From assembly GCF_050624435.1 (NCBI RefSeq), contig NC_134540.1, positions 105,181,739 through 105,245,738 on the forward strand: 64,000 nt of DNA, read 5' to 3'. Shown in pieces: positions 53,375-64,000 of the stretch; the stretch's first letter is position 1, and every line of letters begins with the position of its first letter. The position numbers were made by a program, and so were the translations under genes. The notes beneath the pieces were generated by a model. It saw only the letters and a program-made list of their open reading frames with translations, was not told where the DNA came from and searched no databases. Source of the stretch: Tenrec ecaudatus (lineage: Eukaryota > Chordata > Mammalia > Afrosoricida > Tenrecidae).

Positions 53375-53550
53375 TGGCTTAACCCTGTGTGCCACACAGT
53401 TGATTCCAACCAACAGCGTTGGTTTTCTAAGCTGTAATCTTCCTAGGCCCAGACCAGCAGATCTTTTCTCCCAAGGAGCGGTGGGTGGGCTCAGACTTAC
53501 AGTTTCCAAGAGAGTGCTTAATCAACTGCAACCTCCTAAGCCTCTCTTTA
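53375..53550 (-). repeat. AfroSINE-like SINE
   Basis: Reverse complement: 'agaggcttaggaggttgcag', 'ttgattaagcactctcttgg', 'taagtctgagcccacccacc', 'ttggttggaatcaactgtgt'. Confidence 0.75.
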
Positions 53551-53694
53551 AAGGATTGCTCTGATGAGTCTGAAAACTCACGAAGAAACTACACAATGAC
53601 TAAAATAAGTTCAATAATATAAGAGGGGAGGAAAAATGTACTAGCATCTTAGTAGATAGGAATAAATACAAAGCTACTACTTTCCTATTGAAGG

Positions 53695-53852
53695 TAGTCC
53701 TAATGGCATAGTGGATTATGTGTTCAGTTGCTAACTGCAAAATCAGCAGTCAGCCACCCTTGGGGAAAAGATGAAGTTTTCTGCTCCTGTAATATTTAGT
53801 CTCAGAAAACCAACAGGGCCGTTCTACTCAGTCCTACAGGTTGCTACTGGCC
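53695..53852 (+). repeat. AfroSINE-like SINE
   Basis: 'gtagtcctaatggcatagtg', 'gttgctaactgcaaaatcag', 'tttctgctcctgtaatattt', 'agtctcagaaaaccaacagg', 'gttctactcagtcctacagg'. Confidence 0.85.
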
Positions 53853-56129
53853 AGGTCTAAGTTTTTTTCTGACACTCCAAAACTTCTCTCAAGCATAATA
53901 TTCATCCAGTTACCTCCCTCTCAACAAGGGCTCATTACTATTTATGATATAATGCCTGCAAACAATTTGGTCCCAAAGTGCTTTGGGTGCTATCCAAAAA
54001 CAATGAAATAGAAACGGTTTATTTGGAAAAAATAAGTCTTAGATTAGAGCTCTACAACTGCCTTACTTTCCCAAAGCCGTATTTGGAATTTTGATCTCAC
54101 TACCTAGGGGCAGTATTCCTCTATGCTTGCTAATATACCCCCAAAGCAAGATGCTTAATAGTCAATGAAAATAAGCTGCACTGTCAAATATGGTAGGCAG
54201 TGGCTGCACAAGGCGATTCCTGCTGCTGGTGGTGTCCCGCTCACAGTGATATGTGGGGTTGAGATCCCACAGGGTTTTCAAGTCGGTGGGTTTTCTTGGG
54301 ACCCTGCCCAATGCGCCTATCTTTCCTAAAAGCTTGTAACACCAAGAATCACCGGCAGAATTAAAAGTTTTGACTCCAATACTTACATAAGTAGAAAATA
54401 ACATTGGTACCCTTCATTAGCCTTATTAACATGGCATAAATTCATGAAGACTTTTTTTTATCTGTTTCCTATATTATTTAACTGGTAGTTTAAGAGTTCA
54501 CCATTTCAAAAACATTTATTTTTTCTTTAAATATACTTTCTTAACTTGGCTATGACACAATTTATTACTTTTTGCTTTCTCAAATAACTTGTGGAGATAC
54601 ACTGCCATTGGCTATCTATTACAGGTCTCCCCTACGATCAGAAAGTGAAGCATGCCTTCAAAGCCAAAAGGCATAGAGTAAGAAAGTGGTTCGCATGAAC
54701 TTATCTGGAGTTTTTAGCACTTAGACTCAACTCATACTAAAAACACATAAAAGCCCAAATTACGCTAGCAGACTGTGTTCGCAGACACAGTTCAAAGTCA
54801 TGGCAGCTCATGTCAGAAGTAGTTTCCCTGGAAGGTGCTTGGCGGCCACACTCTGGAGCTCAGGGGGGCACGCTGCCTCTGTAAAGGCTGCTGCAAAACA
54901 AATGCGGAACCCTCGGTTGCACTTTTTGCCTTTTTTCCAGTTAAAAGTAAAATCCTGTACTGTCTGTTGTGAAAACAGAATTTGCGGTGAAGTGAAATTT
55001 CTTAACACAGTTCTTCTATCCACGCCACTGTCACTCCCATCAAATGAATGGGTGGGACTACACTACAGGGCATGTGTAACACTACTACACGGATTGGGTA
55101 GTTTCAGTTATCACAGCCCTGGCGATAAAGATGAACCACCTTTGAAGCGGGAGCACAGAGAGCAATCCCAGGACCACTAAGAGAAGGGGCCTCAGGGGCA
55201 ACACATTTCAGATCTCTGTCTGAAGTGACGGAGGCTGAGACCAGAGACACCAGAGACGGAGGCAAGGAGGCAAGAGAGAAGAGAGCAGGTCACTGAGACT
55301 GAGACACAGCAGTAAATGGTTTTCCTGGCCCTTGGGGGCAGAGGCTAAGGGACCAAGAAGTTGACAGGCTGAGGACAAGTGAGAAAGGTGACTGCTTGAC
55401 AGGATGAAGAGAGGGATCAATGTGACCAATGACTGTATCCTTGGTATTTTCTAATCCTGGCTTGTGATAACGTATTAACTCCCCTTAAAAAAAAACAAAC
55501 ACAAACCCGTGATTATGAGCACTGTCTGAGTTCTGGGTGGTCACGGCAATGAATTATCAAACCCAGCATAGAAGTAGAGTGCTGAGGGAGAAATGCGGGG
55601 TGCTAGACTAGATAAAGAAAGATGGAGGGTGGAGTCATGTTTGACCACTGCTTCATAGTAATAGGGAAGCCAAGAGGTTAGATATGACCCTCATACTGTT
55701 AAGGACTAACGTAGGCCTTCCATGAAAGCCAATTGGTGCAAACTTTCAAAAAGGGAATGGCGAGGGGAATTCTTGTATCTATAGGAGTTTAATACTAACA
55801 AAGCCAAAAATTTCATGTGTGTTCTTAGCTAAAAGTTAAAAACCAAATTAGCCTCAAGCACCAACCCAGAAAATCTCCACTTTCACTATTCTCTACAGAC
55901 TTATCCCCCTACCTCCTCTGCCCTCCAACCAGCTCACACTTCAATTTCCAATTTAAACTTCTCAACAAAAAAATAATAAGGGAAAGAGTGGTCTCAAATG
56001 CTGGTTTCCTGGCTCCATCTATGTCTACCATGCATTTGGATAACTCTAGGCGCCATGAGAGCTTCTTACAGAAACCACACTCCTTGTTGGTTAACTTAGT
56101 ACCCTTTAAAACTATTATCAATACACTTA

Positions 56130-56350
56130 CAATAGCTGCAGTGCTTAAGCTCACGGCTGCTAAATGAAAGGTCAGTGGTTCAAACCCGCCTAGCAATATG
56201 CTATTACAAATACTTCACCTAGGAAACCTTTGTCATACCAGGAGCTGTCAAAAAATTCATAGAAAAAAATGGAATGAAATGATTATTCTAGTTTTCCACA
56301 CTTAAAAAAAAAATCTCCCTTGTAGGTTAATATGAGTCAGAACTTCCTCA
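56130..56350 (+). repeat. AfroSINE-like SINE, possibly split
   Basis: Head 'gcagtgcttaagctcacggc' and 'gctaaatgaaaggtcagtgg' with 'ttcaaacccgcc' at 56135-56190. The tail 'gtaggttaatatgagtcaga' is at 56320-56342. Between them 'caaaaaattcatagaaaaaa' and 'ttttccacac' look like a palindromic mariner-type MITE. Confidence 0.6.
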
Positions 56351-56989
56351 CAGATGTTTTGTTTTGTTTTTTTGTGTGTGAAAATTTTGGTATTTAAATG
56401 GTTCATCTGTTACCATTTCTTTGTATACCTTGTCCTTTTGTTATTGCTGTGACCAAGACATTTAACTACTATACTAATTCTGGAGATCAGCTTTTCACCT
56501 TTCCTAGGGTTGTCTCATCTATTATTATCATTTTAAATTGTAGACGATTGTAGTTCTCCACTTCAACTGCAGACTCCGTATCTTGGCCTACCTGCTGGGT
56601 CTAGCTCACTACTGGAGTTCCACTTTTTCTTCTGAATCTGTGGGGGAGGGGAGTGTGCAATGCTCACCACAATCCCGTTGTTCTGTCTCATACACATTGC
56701 TGAGTTCATTCTAAACCCTAGATCTATTCTTAATAAGTATGTGCTCTTGGACAAGTAATCTTGACTGACGGTGGACTGAGGTAACAAGGAAGAGAAAGAG
56801 TGTGGAAGCTGATCCACAGTTGGCACATAATAACTACAAGTCCGAGGAATCAATGGAGCTTATAACCTTCTCAATCAGCACTGAGGGTTTCTGTAGGAAG
56901 AGATCTTGTCCTCTCTCCCTGTCCCATCGGAACAGCAGTGATATGCAAGACTAACATTTTTAAAAGACACCAAGAGAACACTAGATTTT

Positions 56990-57235
56990 GTCACCTTCTG
57001 ATGCACCTGTGTAAAGGTGTGGGTGAGCTCCAACCGTCCATCAGGAGACACTCTAATGACATTCCTTGGAGGCGTGTCTTTCCATAAGCGACACCGAGAA
57101 CTTTTCTCTTCCGATCCAGCTGGCATCTGACCCATGGACTTGAATTGAGCTGGGCGGTTTCCTTGATGTAAAGTGATTTCTCATACACGTGAGTGTGCTT
57201 GGTTTTGCTTCTCTAGAAAACTCAGCCTGTCCCAG
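56990..57235 (+). mobile_element. LTR-like 3' portion, related to the 30.4-kb element
   Basis: 'ttccttgatgtaaagtgatt' ... 'gtgtgcttggttttgcttct' and 'ctagaaaactcagcctg' parallels 'ttcttgatatataattactt ... ttgcttctctagtcaattcgg' of the 30.40-30.82 kb element. Ends not defined. Confidence 0.4.
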
Positions 57236-57534
57236 CTTTCTTAACTGCCATTTATACCTACTCATTATTCTTTTCTTTGCTATTAGCTTAGGGCGGGAGA
57301 AGGTAAACGACTACAAACACACGTCCCATAATAACTTTACCAGCTAGAGATTATGTGCTCCATTTTGAGACAAAGAAATAAGTCAGAAACTGGACCATTA
57401 AAACAAAAAGGCAAACCCAACTGCTGCAATCAGCACTGCTAAATTCTGCTTTCCAAACATTTCTTCCACTCTCTTGCCTACTCTGACTCTTGAAGACACT
57501 AAATAAAAGCCCTTAACTTAGTGCTTTTTAAAAC

Positions 57535-57625
57535 CATTTTATGGGGGGCTCATACAGCTCTTATCACAATCCGTCCGTCCGTCCATCCATTGTGCCAAGC
57601 ACACTGTTGTCATCTTCATCCTTCA
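57535..57625 (-). mobile_element. 3' tail of the long retroelement family
   Basis: 'accattttatggggggctca' followed by 'tacagctcttatcacaatcc', then a (TCCG)n/(ATCC)n expansion and 'gtgccaagcacac'. This is the reverse complement of the element's end; the tetranucleotide expanded from 'ggatggatgta' in the tail. Confidence 0.75.
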
Positions 57626-57651
57626 GCATTCAGTCTTTTATAATAAGAGAT

Positions 57652-57712
57652 CACTTCAAAAACTCACGGAAAATAGGAAATTGAAAGGGGAAATTTCCCA
57701 CAAACTTTTCAA
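57652..57712. repeat. Palindromic MITE-like piece
   Basis: 'cttcaaaaactcacggaaaa' and 'aatttcccacaaacttttcaaag' are nearly inverted copies of each other, a pattern of small mariner-type MITEs. Similar half-copies lie near 44075-44125 and 56245-56300. Confidence 0.4.
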
Positions 57713-57824
57713 AGTTTTTCATATTTGTAAATATGCTGCATTTGCAATGCTTTTCATGGCTTAAAGTAAAACAAGACAATTTCAGAGGGACTATAGAATA
57801 ATGTGATCCTAGTAACAGGGCAGC

Positions 57825-58015
57825 AAAGGGTTCATGAGGGAGGGGGCGGGGAGGGAGGGGAAAAATGAGGAGCTGATACCAAGGGCTCAAGTAGAAAGCA
57901 AATTTTGAGAATGATGAGGGCAACAAATGTACAAATGTGCTTGACACCATGGATGGATGTATAGATTGTGATAAGCATTGTACGAGCCCCCAATAAAATT
58001 AATTTTTTTAAAAAC
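57825..58015 (+). mobile_element. 5'-truncated copy of the long retroelement family
   Basis: 'gggttcatgagggagggggc' to 'gtacgagcccccaataaaat' plus an A-tail, about 190 bases of 3' end. Confidence 0.82.
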
Positions 58016-58108
58016 TGGGAGAAGAAAGGAAATTAAACTGCTAGTTTATGTGGCTTAATAAAACACTGAAAAGATGAATTATATGATCAATCTCCACAAC
58101 CCTGAGTC

Positions 58109-59028
58109 CAGAAAAATTATATGGTGCCCAGCTCTCACTACCAAACTACTCTGCAAAGGATCACATTTAGGCTGGGAGAAAAATGTAAAACAAAACTCAT
58201 CATAAAAGAGATCAGGCTTCTGCTGGATTCCCTCATGAAGGGAACACAGAAGATAGGGTGCTACAGCAAGTGTGGTGAAAAAATGAGATGGTTCCCGGCT
58301 AACAGAATAGCGCCTGGGGTCTTAAGGGCTTGTTTCCAAACAAGCAGCCATCTCTAAGTGAGATGCCAAGTCCACAAGGAAGAAGCACACCAACAGCCGT
58401 GACCCAAGGACTGTAAAATATATAACCCGAATACAAAGGAGGGGATAGTATCAGAGCTCAAATTGTGGGATTCTGCTTTCCAGAAGGCTATGGATGACAG
58501 CGGAAGCCCAAAATACACTCGCAGGATCTACACAAGGAATAAGCCTCTGGTGATTTTCTTCAAACCATGATTGCGAGATGGGAATACACTGGTTACCAGA
58601 CAGAGAGTACTGGAGGGATGACTCTAAGATTGAATGACAAACCCTGCCCCGTGATCTCCCCTTTGATCCTCGGGTCCTCTTTGGGCTCCATCTGGTTATT
58701 AATGTGTTGTTGCTGTTGTTTTCAAATTGAGTTTTATCTCTTGTAATAGTTTGTCCCTGTGGCTAGCTTTCTTGAATCTTTGCTATGTTTTTTGGTATAT
58801 GAACCCCACGATTGATGAACGTAGAGAGAAAACAACTAGAGTAAGAATTCCTGGGGGTAGAGTGGGGAAGGGCACGGGGAAAGGGGTGTTGTAATCAAGG
58901 AGTTCACAAAGAAATAAAATGTTTTGAAACTGATTTTGGTAGCAATTGTACAGTACTGCTTGACGTGATTGAACTATGGATTGGTATGATGACTGCATGA
59001 GGTCCTAATAAAATGATTTGGGAAAAAA
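58109..59028 (+). mobile_element. Divergent member of the long retroelement family (alternative module order)
   Basis: Has the core 'gatggttcccggctaacaga' and 'agcgcctggggtcttaaggg' and 'aagaagcacaccaacagccg' first. Then come 'gacccaaggactgtaaaata', 'gatctcccctttgatcctcg', 'gttgttgctgttgttttcaa', 'gagagaaaacaactagagta', and an L1-3'-UTR-like end, 'gcaattgtacagtactgctt' and 'gcatgaggtcctaataaaat'. In the 39-48 kb copies the T/G-rich and 'gaggagaaaacaac' blocks come before the core instead. Non-coding. Confidence 0.72.
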
Positions 59029-59095
59029 AGATTTAGTCTTTCTACTCTGTCCTACTGGGTTGCTATATCAATTTGATGGCAGTGAGCTGGGTTAA
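59028..59095 (+). repeat. AfroSINE tail fragment
   Basis: 'tttctactctgtcctactgg' and 'gttgctatatcaatttgatg' followed by 'gcagtgagctggg', directly after the preceding element. Confidence 0.65.
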
Positions 59096-59330
59096 TGTTA
59101 CTAAACAACTTGTGTAGAAATTGTTAAACGGAAACCTAATTTACTATGTTAACTTTCTCCAAAAATTCAGTAAAATATTATTTTTTTTAACAAAGAAAGA
59201 TAGGCTTACAGGTCAGACAGAAATGGGTGGGTTTCCGACACTGAGCACAGCCAAAAGGAAAGCTATAGGAATTCTGAGTCCTTGATATTGAGGAACCACA
59301 GAGAGAACAATTCTGAAGAATGGAAAACTT

Positions 59331-59356
59331 ACACACACACACACACACACACACAC
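59331..59356. repeat. (AC)n microsatellite
   Basis: About 13 AC units. Confidence 0.95.
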
Positions 59357-59654
59357 TCCTAAAAAAATATCCTAACAGAAATGCTAAAAATCACAAATAT
59401 CTGATCAGCAATACCAAGAAGTTGATCTCCTAGATAACCAGGGCTCTTTCCCCCTTTCACAGAAAAAGTAAAATATCTACATTACTAAATAAAATAGGCT
59501 GTGTGTTTATGACTGCTTAGAACAACTACATGGATAAAAAGCTTTTAATTCAATATGATATCACTTGTGGAAGTCCAAGATTATGAGTCAATGTAAATTT
59601 CAAGGGAGACTCCAAAGGCAAGAGAAAAATGCTTACAGTGGGAGCTACAGCTAT

Positions 59655-60000
59655 ACAGCAATGTGGTTTAAGATCCTGGTCTTAGAACCAAACATTGCTA
59701 GGTTTGCATACAGGCAGGTGCTTGAGAGGTTATGGGAGCCCTGTTGGGATAGTGGTTACATGTTGGGCTGCCACCCACATGGTCGGCAGTTGGAAACCAC
59801 CAGTAGCCCCAAGGGAGAAAGAATGGGCTTTCTACTTCCATAAACAGTTTCAGAAGCCCACAAAGGGTCACTATGAGTCAGCACTGACTCAATGGTAGTG
59901 AGAATTACTAATCTTACTGAACCTCAGTTTCCCCATCTAAATTCCAGATAAGAATTAACTAAATTAACATTCCAGTATACATAAAGCATGAACATTATAA
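59655..60000 (+). repeat. MIR SINE split by a younger SINE
   Basis: 'gtggtttaagatcctggtct' (59662 onward) resembles the MIR head. 'cttactgaacctcagtttcc' and 'ccatctaa' (59914 onward) resembles the MIR core. The AfroSINE at 59738-59905 lies between. Confidence 0.5.
59738..59905 (+). repeat. AfroSINE-like SINE, full length
   Basis: 'gggagccctgttgggatagt', 'ggttacatgttgggctgcca', 'gtcggcagttggaaaccacc', 'tttctacttccataaacagt', 'gggtcactatgagtcagcac' and 'tgactcaatggtagtgag'. Confidence 0.88.
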
Positions 60001-60279
60001 CTTCTTTTTATAATCTCTATTACTATTAGTAGAAAAGGCAATAAATTCAAAAGGTAAGTTTGAAAGACTAGGAGAAGGAAAGAAAAACCATGTTATCAAT
60101 TTATTCCAAAGTCTTCGATCTCTAGTTTGTTTATTTGAATCACCTAAATGACCACAATCAGTTAGCTACAAGTCACTATAAAACATATTTAGGGAATATC
60201 ATGATAGAAAACTTCAAGGGAAAAAGGAAAATTGGGACTTGAAGCACCAGGCTTTAAGACTAAATGGGGCACAAATAGC

Positions 60280-60304
60280 AGAGAGAGAGAGAGAGAGAGA
60301 GAGA
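60280..60304. repeat. (AG)n microsatellite
   Basis: About twelve AG units, followed by three GATT units (60310-60322). Confidence 0.95.
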
Positions 60305-60581
60305 CAGACTGATTGATTGATTGGTGTATTATTGTGTCTCAGACATTCAATACCTTCCCGATCCAGGGAACCAAACACAGTACAGCAGTATTTTATTCTT
60401 AACCAACTTTTCTTGCTTTGTTAAATCTAGGTCTCCCATCAGCTACATTAAATTATCAAAGTAGAAGTAAACGTTTTAACTCAGGTTTCATGTACTTTTT
60501 CATATGAAGTGAGAGTAATTTGTTGGAATGTAAGTTTACCACAGGCCAGAGCAATTTCTCTAATGACAGATTTCAAATTTG

Positions 60582-60747
60582 CAAAACCCAATGCTATTGA
60601 GTTGATTTGGACTCAGGTGTAACCTTCTATAGTACTCCGAGAGCATAAATCATTAAAGGAACAGGGGGTTTCAGCTTTCTCTTTTGGAGCAGCTGGTGGA
60701 CTTGAACCTTCAACCTTCCAGTTAGCAGCCCAATGCTATCCCACATT
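60582..60747 (-). repeat. AfroSINE-like SINE
   Basis: Reverse complement: 'gggatagcattgggctgcta', 'actggaaggttgaaggttca', 'agtccaccagctgctcc', 'gagtccaaatcaactcaata' and 'gcattgg'. Confidence 0.8.
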
Positions 60748-60839
60748 GCTAGAAGCTAGGAATCAATACCATCATTCTAGAGAAAATCATAAGAAAACAA
60801 AACGATGCACACAGAAGTTTGTAACAATTATACTGACAA

Positions 60840-61022
60840 CTCAAAAGCTCACTGCCATTGTGGCAATTCTGATTCACAGTGACCCTATGAACAGAGTAGA
60901 GGTGCCCCTGTGGTTTCTGAGGATGTAAATCTTCACAGGAACAAAAAGCCTCTTCTTTCTCCCAGAGACCTGCTAGTGACTTTGAACTGCTCACCTGGTA
61001 CTTAGCAGCCCAACCAGTACAC
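60840..61022 (-). repeat. AfroSINE-like SINE
   Basis: Reverse complement: 'gtactggttgggctgctaag', 'taccaggtgagcagttcaaa', 'gtcactagcaggtctctggg', 'tagggtcactgtgaatcaga' and 'attgccacaatggcagtgag'. Confidence 0.88.
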
Positions 61023-61439
61023 ATATAAACCACTTAGAAATATTTTTAAATCTTCAAACTATATGTAGGGTCAAATTAAAACAAGGAGATATAAATTTAT
61101 TCCTGTGTCTGTTCAGAGTGACATTAAGGATTGCTTTCTGGACTCTTCGTATTTCTATGGACCCCTCTTAAAAATTTTCCAAAACGAGGGTTAAGAGAAT
61201 GACCATGAGTAAGGTTCTTTTTGCCCCCAGAGTTGTCATTAACTCATTTAAATATTCTTCTTTTTAACCACTAGGAGGTATATTTGGTCAATTTTACTAC
61301 TGCACAGGAAAGTGCTTAATTGGTTTTCAAAGAACATGATCTGTACATCAAATTTTTTTTAAATTTTGAGTTCATGTTTTAGAGTTATGCTACGTTTAGC
61401 TCTTCCGTCCAAATTCCTGTTCTGCAAGCTATAAAAGTT

Positions 61440-62690
61440 GCCTGGGGAGGGGGAGCTGAGAGCCAACAAACTCATAGATGAGAGAACAAGAGATCTAAAA
61501 ATGATGGGGAGGAGGCCTGGTGGGGTTTGATCAAGTACAATGTATCCAAGAGGTATTACTGAGAGCCAAGTGGAGGGTAAGCATGATCGCGGGACAGGAG
61601 GAAGTAAAGGGAAATAGAGGAAAGAAGTAGGAAGAAAAAGCTATTTATAACGGTATAGCAACAGGCATGTACATATGTAAATATATTAATTTATAATGAA
61701 AGAGATAGAAGCCAATGTACAAATATTTACATATTAAAGTATTTAAGATAGACAGACTTTAGGCCTCTACTCAAGGCCTCCCTAAATACAAGAACACTTT
61801 TTTTTTCACTTTGTTCTTATAACCTGGCACTCTTTGATACTCACCTTCCCCACATGATCACTGAAGACAAAATGGGTGCATAAGCAAATGAGGTGAAGAA
61901 AGTGGATGGTGTCTGGCTATCAAAAAATATAGCATCTGGGATCTTAAAGGCTTGAAGTTAAACAAGCAGCCATCTAGCAGGGAAGCAAATAAGCCCACAT
62001 GGAAGAAGCCCACCAGCCTGTGTGATGGTGAGGTGATGATGGAACCAGCTACCAGGCATCAAAAGATCCAAAACAAATATATCGATGTGAATGAGGGGAG
62101 ATAGAGTTGAGACCCAAAGCCTATCTGTAGACAACTGGACATCCCCTCCCCCTATAGAAAGGTTACAAGGAAGGGACAATTCAGCCAGGATATAGTAGAG
62201 CACAATGAAACACACATCATTCCTCTAGTTCCTGAATTCTCCCTCAACCCCTGCCATGATCCAGTTCTACATTAAAAATCTGACTAGACCGGAGTACACA
62301 GATTGGTACAGATAAGAGCTCTTGTCACATGGAATTCAGGACAGATAAAATCCGCAGGAACAGTAATGACATCATGAGGGTAGGGGGATGGTATGGGTGG
62401 GGGAGAAAGAGGGGACTCATCACAAGGTTGGAGATATAGCCCACCCCCCAGGGGGATGAATAACAGAAATGTGGGTGAAGGAAGACAATGGACAGTGTAA
62501 GACATGAAATAACATTAATAATATATAATTGATCAAGGATTCACGAGGGTGGGGAAGAAAGAGGAGCTCAGACTAAGGGCTCAAGTAGAAAGAAAATGTT
62601 GATGGCAACATATATATAAGCATGCATTATACAATTGAATAATGGATTGTCATTGATTTTTAAAAGCACCCAATTAAAAAAAAGTGGCCT
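61440..62690 (+). mobile_element. Long retroelement family copy
   Basis: 'gccaacaaactcatagatga', 'tggtggggtttgatcaagta', 'aggcatgtacatatgtaaat', the core 'gtggatggtgtctggctatc' and 'agcatctgggatcttaaagg', 'ggaagaagcccaccagcctg', 'ttggtacagataagagctct' and a degraded end 'taaaagcacccaattaaaaa'. Module order as in the 39-48 kb copies, but older by divergence. Confidence 0.78.
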
Positions 62691-62829
62691 GGCATAGGCA
62701 TCTAACCACCTGAATTTCATAAAGAATCACCATTAACAACCAGACCCAAGGCTGGTTCCTAGGAAGCAGAGGCAAGGCTTGTTTCTCTCTCCCACCTATG
62801 TAATCCCGAATGGAGCCATCCCTCCTACA

Positions 62830-63233
62830 GCACATGCTACGGCTCTGCTGGAGTCACTAACTCATAGCAATGGCTATAGAAGACTTGCAGACAATGCTCA
62901 CATGGTGGGGGTTTATTAAGAAATTAACAGATTATAATTCAGGAGCAGAAAAAACTTAGAATATAGTACTGAGGCCAAGACAGCATTTTCTCAACTGTAT
63001 CCACAGGCAGGCTTCCCGCTGGCCTCATGGTCCTCTGGCCTTCGGCTCTTTAGGCTGCTCTGGCTAAGTGTTAAGTACCCAGAAAAACAGCACTCCAGCA
63101 ACAGACTCCCTGCCCAAAGGCACTCAGCCTCCTAGCTCTGTGTTCTGGGAAGCGCACTGTCGCATCTCCAGGTTCCGCTGCCTGTTTCACATCATCTAGA
63201 TAGCTTTCTGTCTTTTGGCTGGAGTTCCTAACA
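62830..63233 (-). mobile_element. LTR-like element (possible solo LTR)
   Basis: On the minus strand it starts TGTTAGGAACTCCAGCC. A polyadenylation signal occurs in 'tttcttaataaacccccacc' (near 62910-62930), and it runs on to about 62830. TG start, size about 400 bp and a late AATAAA suggest an LTR. The 3' end is not defined. Confidence 0.4.
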
Positions 63234-63369
63234 CAAGAATACTGGGTCCAAACTATGTACCCCATCCACTTCCATTTCTTCTTGGTAGTAGTCAGGTGCT
63301 GTTTTCACCTCTGGGATGACTTGTTTAAAGTCGAGAAGGTGGCAAAAAAGGACTGATCCACTCAGGATA

Positions 63370-63775
63370 TTTTTTAAAGATCATTTTATTGGAGGTTCTT
63401 ATAGTGCTCATAAGAATCCATACATAAATTGTAAGAAGCATATTTGTACATATGTTGTCATCATTATTTTCTAAACATTTACATTCTATTTGAGCCCTTG
63501 AGCCCCTCTTTTTACCCTCCCTCCCCCCTCATGACCCCTTGATAAATTATAATTATTATTTTCATATGTTATACCAACCACTGTCTCCCTTCCCCTGGGT
63601 GTTTCTTCCCTCCTCCTCTCCCCACTTTCCCGATACCCTCCTAGTATTGCTAATCCCATTTCTGTTCCTGAGGGGTTTATCTGACCTGGATTCCATGTGT
63701 CCTGAGCTCTTATCTGTAATGTGAGGCAGGATTGGGGTAGTAGGATTCAAGACAATGTCTACCAAGGCTATGGTA
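63370..63775 (-). mobile_element. Long retroelement family copy, minus orientation
   Basis: 'atcattttattggaggttct' (tail), 'tttgagcccttgagcccctc', 'ccctcatgaccccttgataa', 'ataccaaccactgtctccct' and 'gtttatctgacctggattcc' are the reverse complement of the element's last 400 bases. Confidence 0.8.
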
Positions 63776-64000
63776 GAGGAAGCCATCATACCCCACAAGC
63801 CCATAATGACTTGAAATGCAAAAGCAGTCAAAGTGAACTGCACACTAATCTGCAACTATTAGCCATCAAGATCCCACACAGCACAGTTAATATCTGCGAA
63901 GCACCATGCAGTCAAGTTGAAACGGTCAACAATTTTAACTGCGTAGAGTGAGAACTTCACATTTTACTTTGAAGACATTTTCACCACGAATCGTGGCTTT

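Larger units (their letters stand above)
52326..64000 (-). other. TM9SF2: TM9SF2 intron 1 (partial)
   Basis: At least 11.7 kb; exon 1 is not reached. No CpG-rich promoter or signal-peptide exon is visible. Elements are listed separately. Stretches where I recognise nothing: 52330-52790, 53080-53370, 53860-56120 (including GA-rich 55190-55300 and a 126-codon plus-strand frame at 54800-55180 of no known family), 56360-56980, 57240-57520, 59100-59640, 60000-60580, 61030-61430 and 63780-64000. Confidence 0.8.

Noticed and set aside
54625..55180. Possible hAT remnant ('acaggtctcccctacgatcag') and 126-codon plus-strand frame
   Set aside because: Resemblance to an old DNA transposon end is vague, no second end was found, and the frame has no recognisable domain.
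52326..64000. Search for TM9SF2 exon 1 (signal peptide, FYLPG and DECK motifs)
   Set aside because: No matching frame with a donor and no CpG-rich promoter were found; it is presumed to lie past the window.

Overview
This is nuclear DNA from a placental mammal, almost certainly an afrotherian and probably a tenrec such as Echinops. That placement is inferred from interspersed repeats. There are more than twenty tRNA-derived SINEs of the AfroSINE type, whose tail reads like 'ctatgagtc-gaa-cgactcgatggca'. There are RTE/BovB-like LINE pieces that share this tail, a nonautonomous hAT element that looks like SPIN (known in tenrec, not expected in elephant), and long retroelement copies ending in 'gagcccctaataaaatg'. 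There is no bacterial-style gene organisation, and most open frames are chance or antisense reading of repeats.

The only protein-coding gene I can support is TM9SF2 (transmembrane 9 superfamily member 2, a nonaspanin/EMP70-family protein) on the minus strand. Sixteen coding exons lie between 52325 (5') and 2982 (stop). All have AG/GT boundaries, consistent phases and no frameshift, and they join into 606 codons plus a stop. This matches the human protein from about residue 58 to the end. The missing piece is exon 1 (promoter, start codon, signal peptide, about 57 codons), which should lie beyond position 64000. A 3' UTR probably runs from 2981 down to about 1640; the first 1.6 kb is intergenic and unresolved.

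Layout by coordinate: 1-1630 downstream flank; 1640-2981 3' UTR; 2982-13153 exons 17-13 with short introns carrying SINEs and old L1; 13154-31322 exons 12-5, with introns holding a mariner relic (17.7-18.6 kb), a 2.7-kb RTE/BovB LINE (20.7-23.4 kb) and a hAT MITE with a perfect 8-bp target duplication (27.8 kb); 31323-49775 the two large introns 4 and 3, with a solo LTR (33.5-34.2 kb), several copies of a long retroelement including one nested inside another (39.3-43.1 kb), an L2 element broken up by later insertions (43.8-45.4 kb) and a SPIN-like element (49.0 kb); 49776-52325 exons 3-2; 52326-64000 part of intron 1, made mostly of SINEs and retroelement copies.

The most interesting parts are repeats: a long non-coding retroelement family with reorganised modules and a conserved core; a datable nested insertion; at least four kinds of DNA transposon in one gene (SPIN-like hAT, a second hAT MITE family with two copies, an internally deleted mariner, a TA-flanked short MITE); and a short unassigned coding-like segment at 43.6-43.8 kb. 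Repeat family names and boundaries come from recall and reading, not from a database search.
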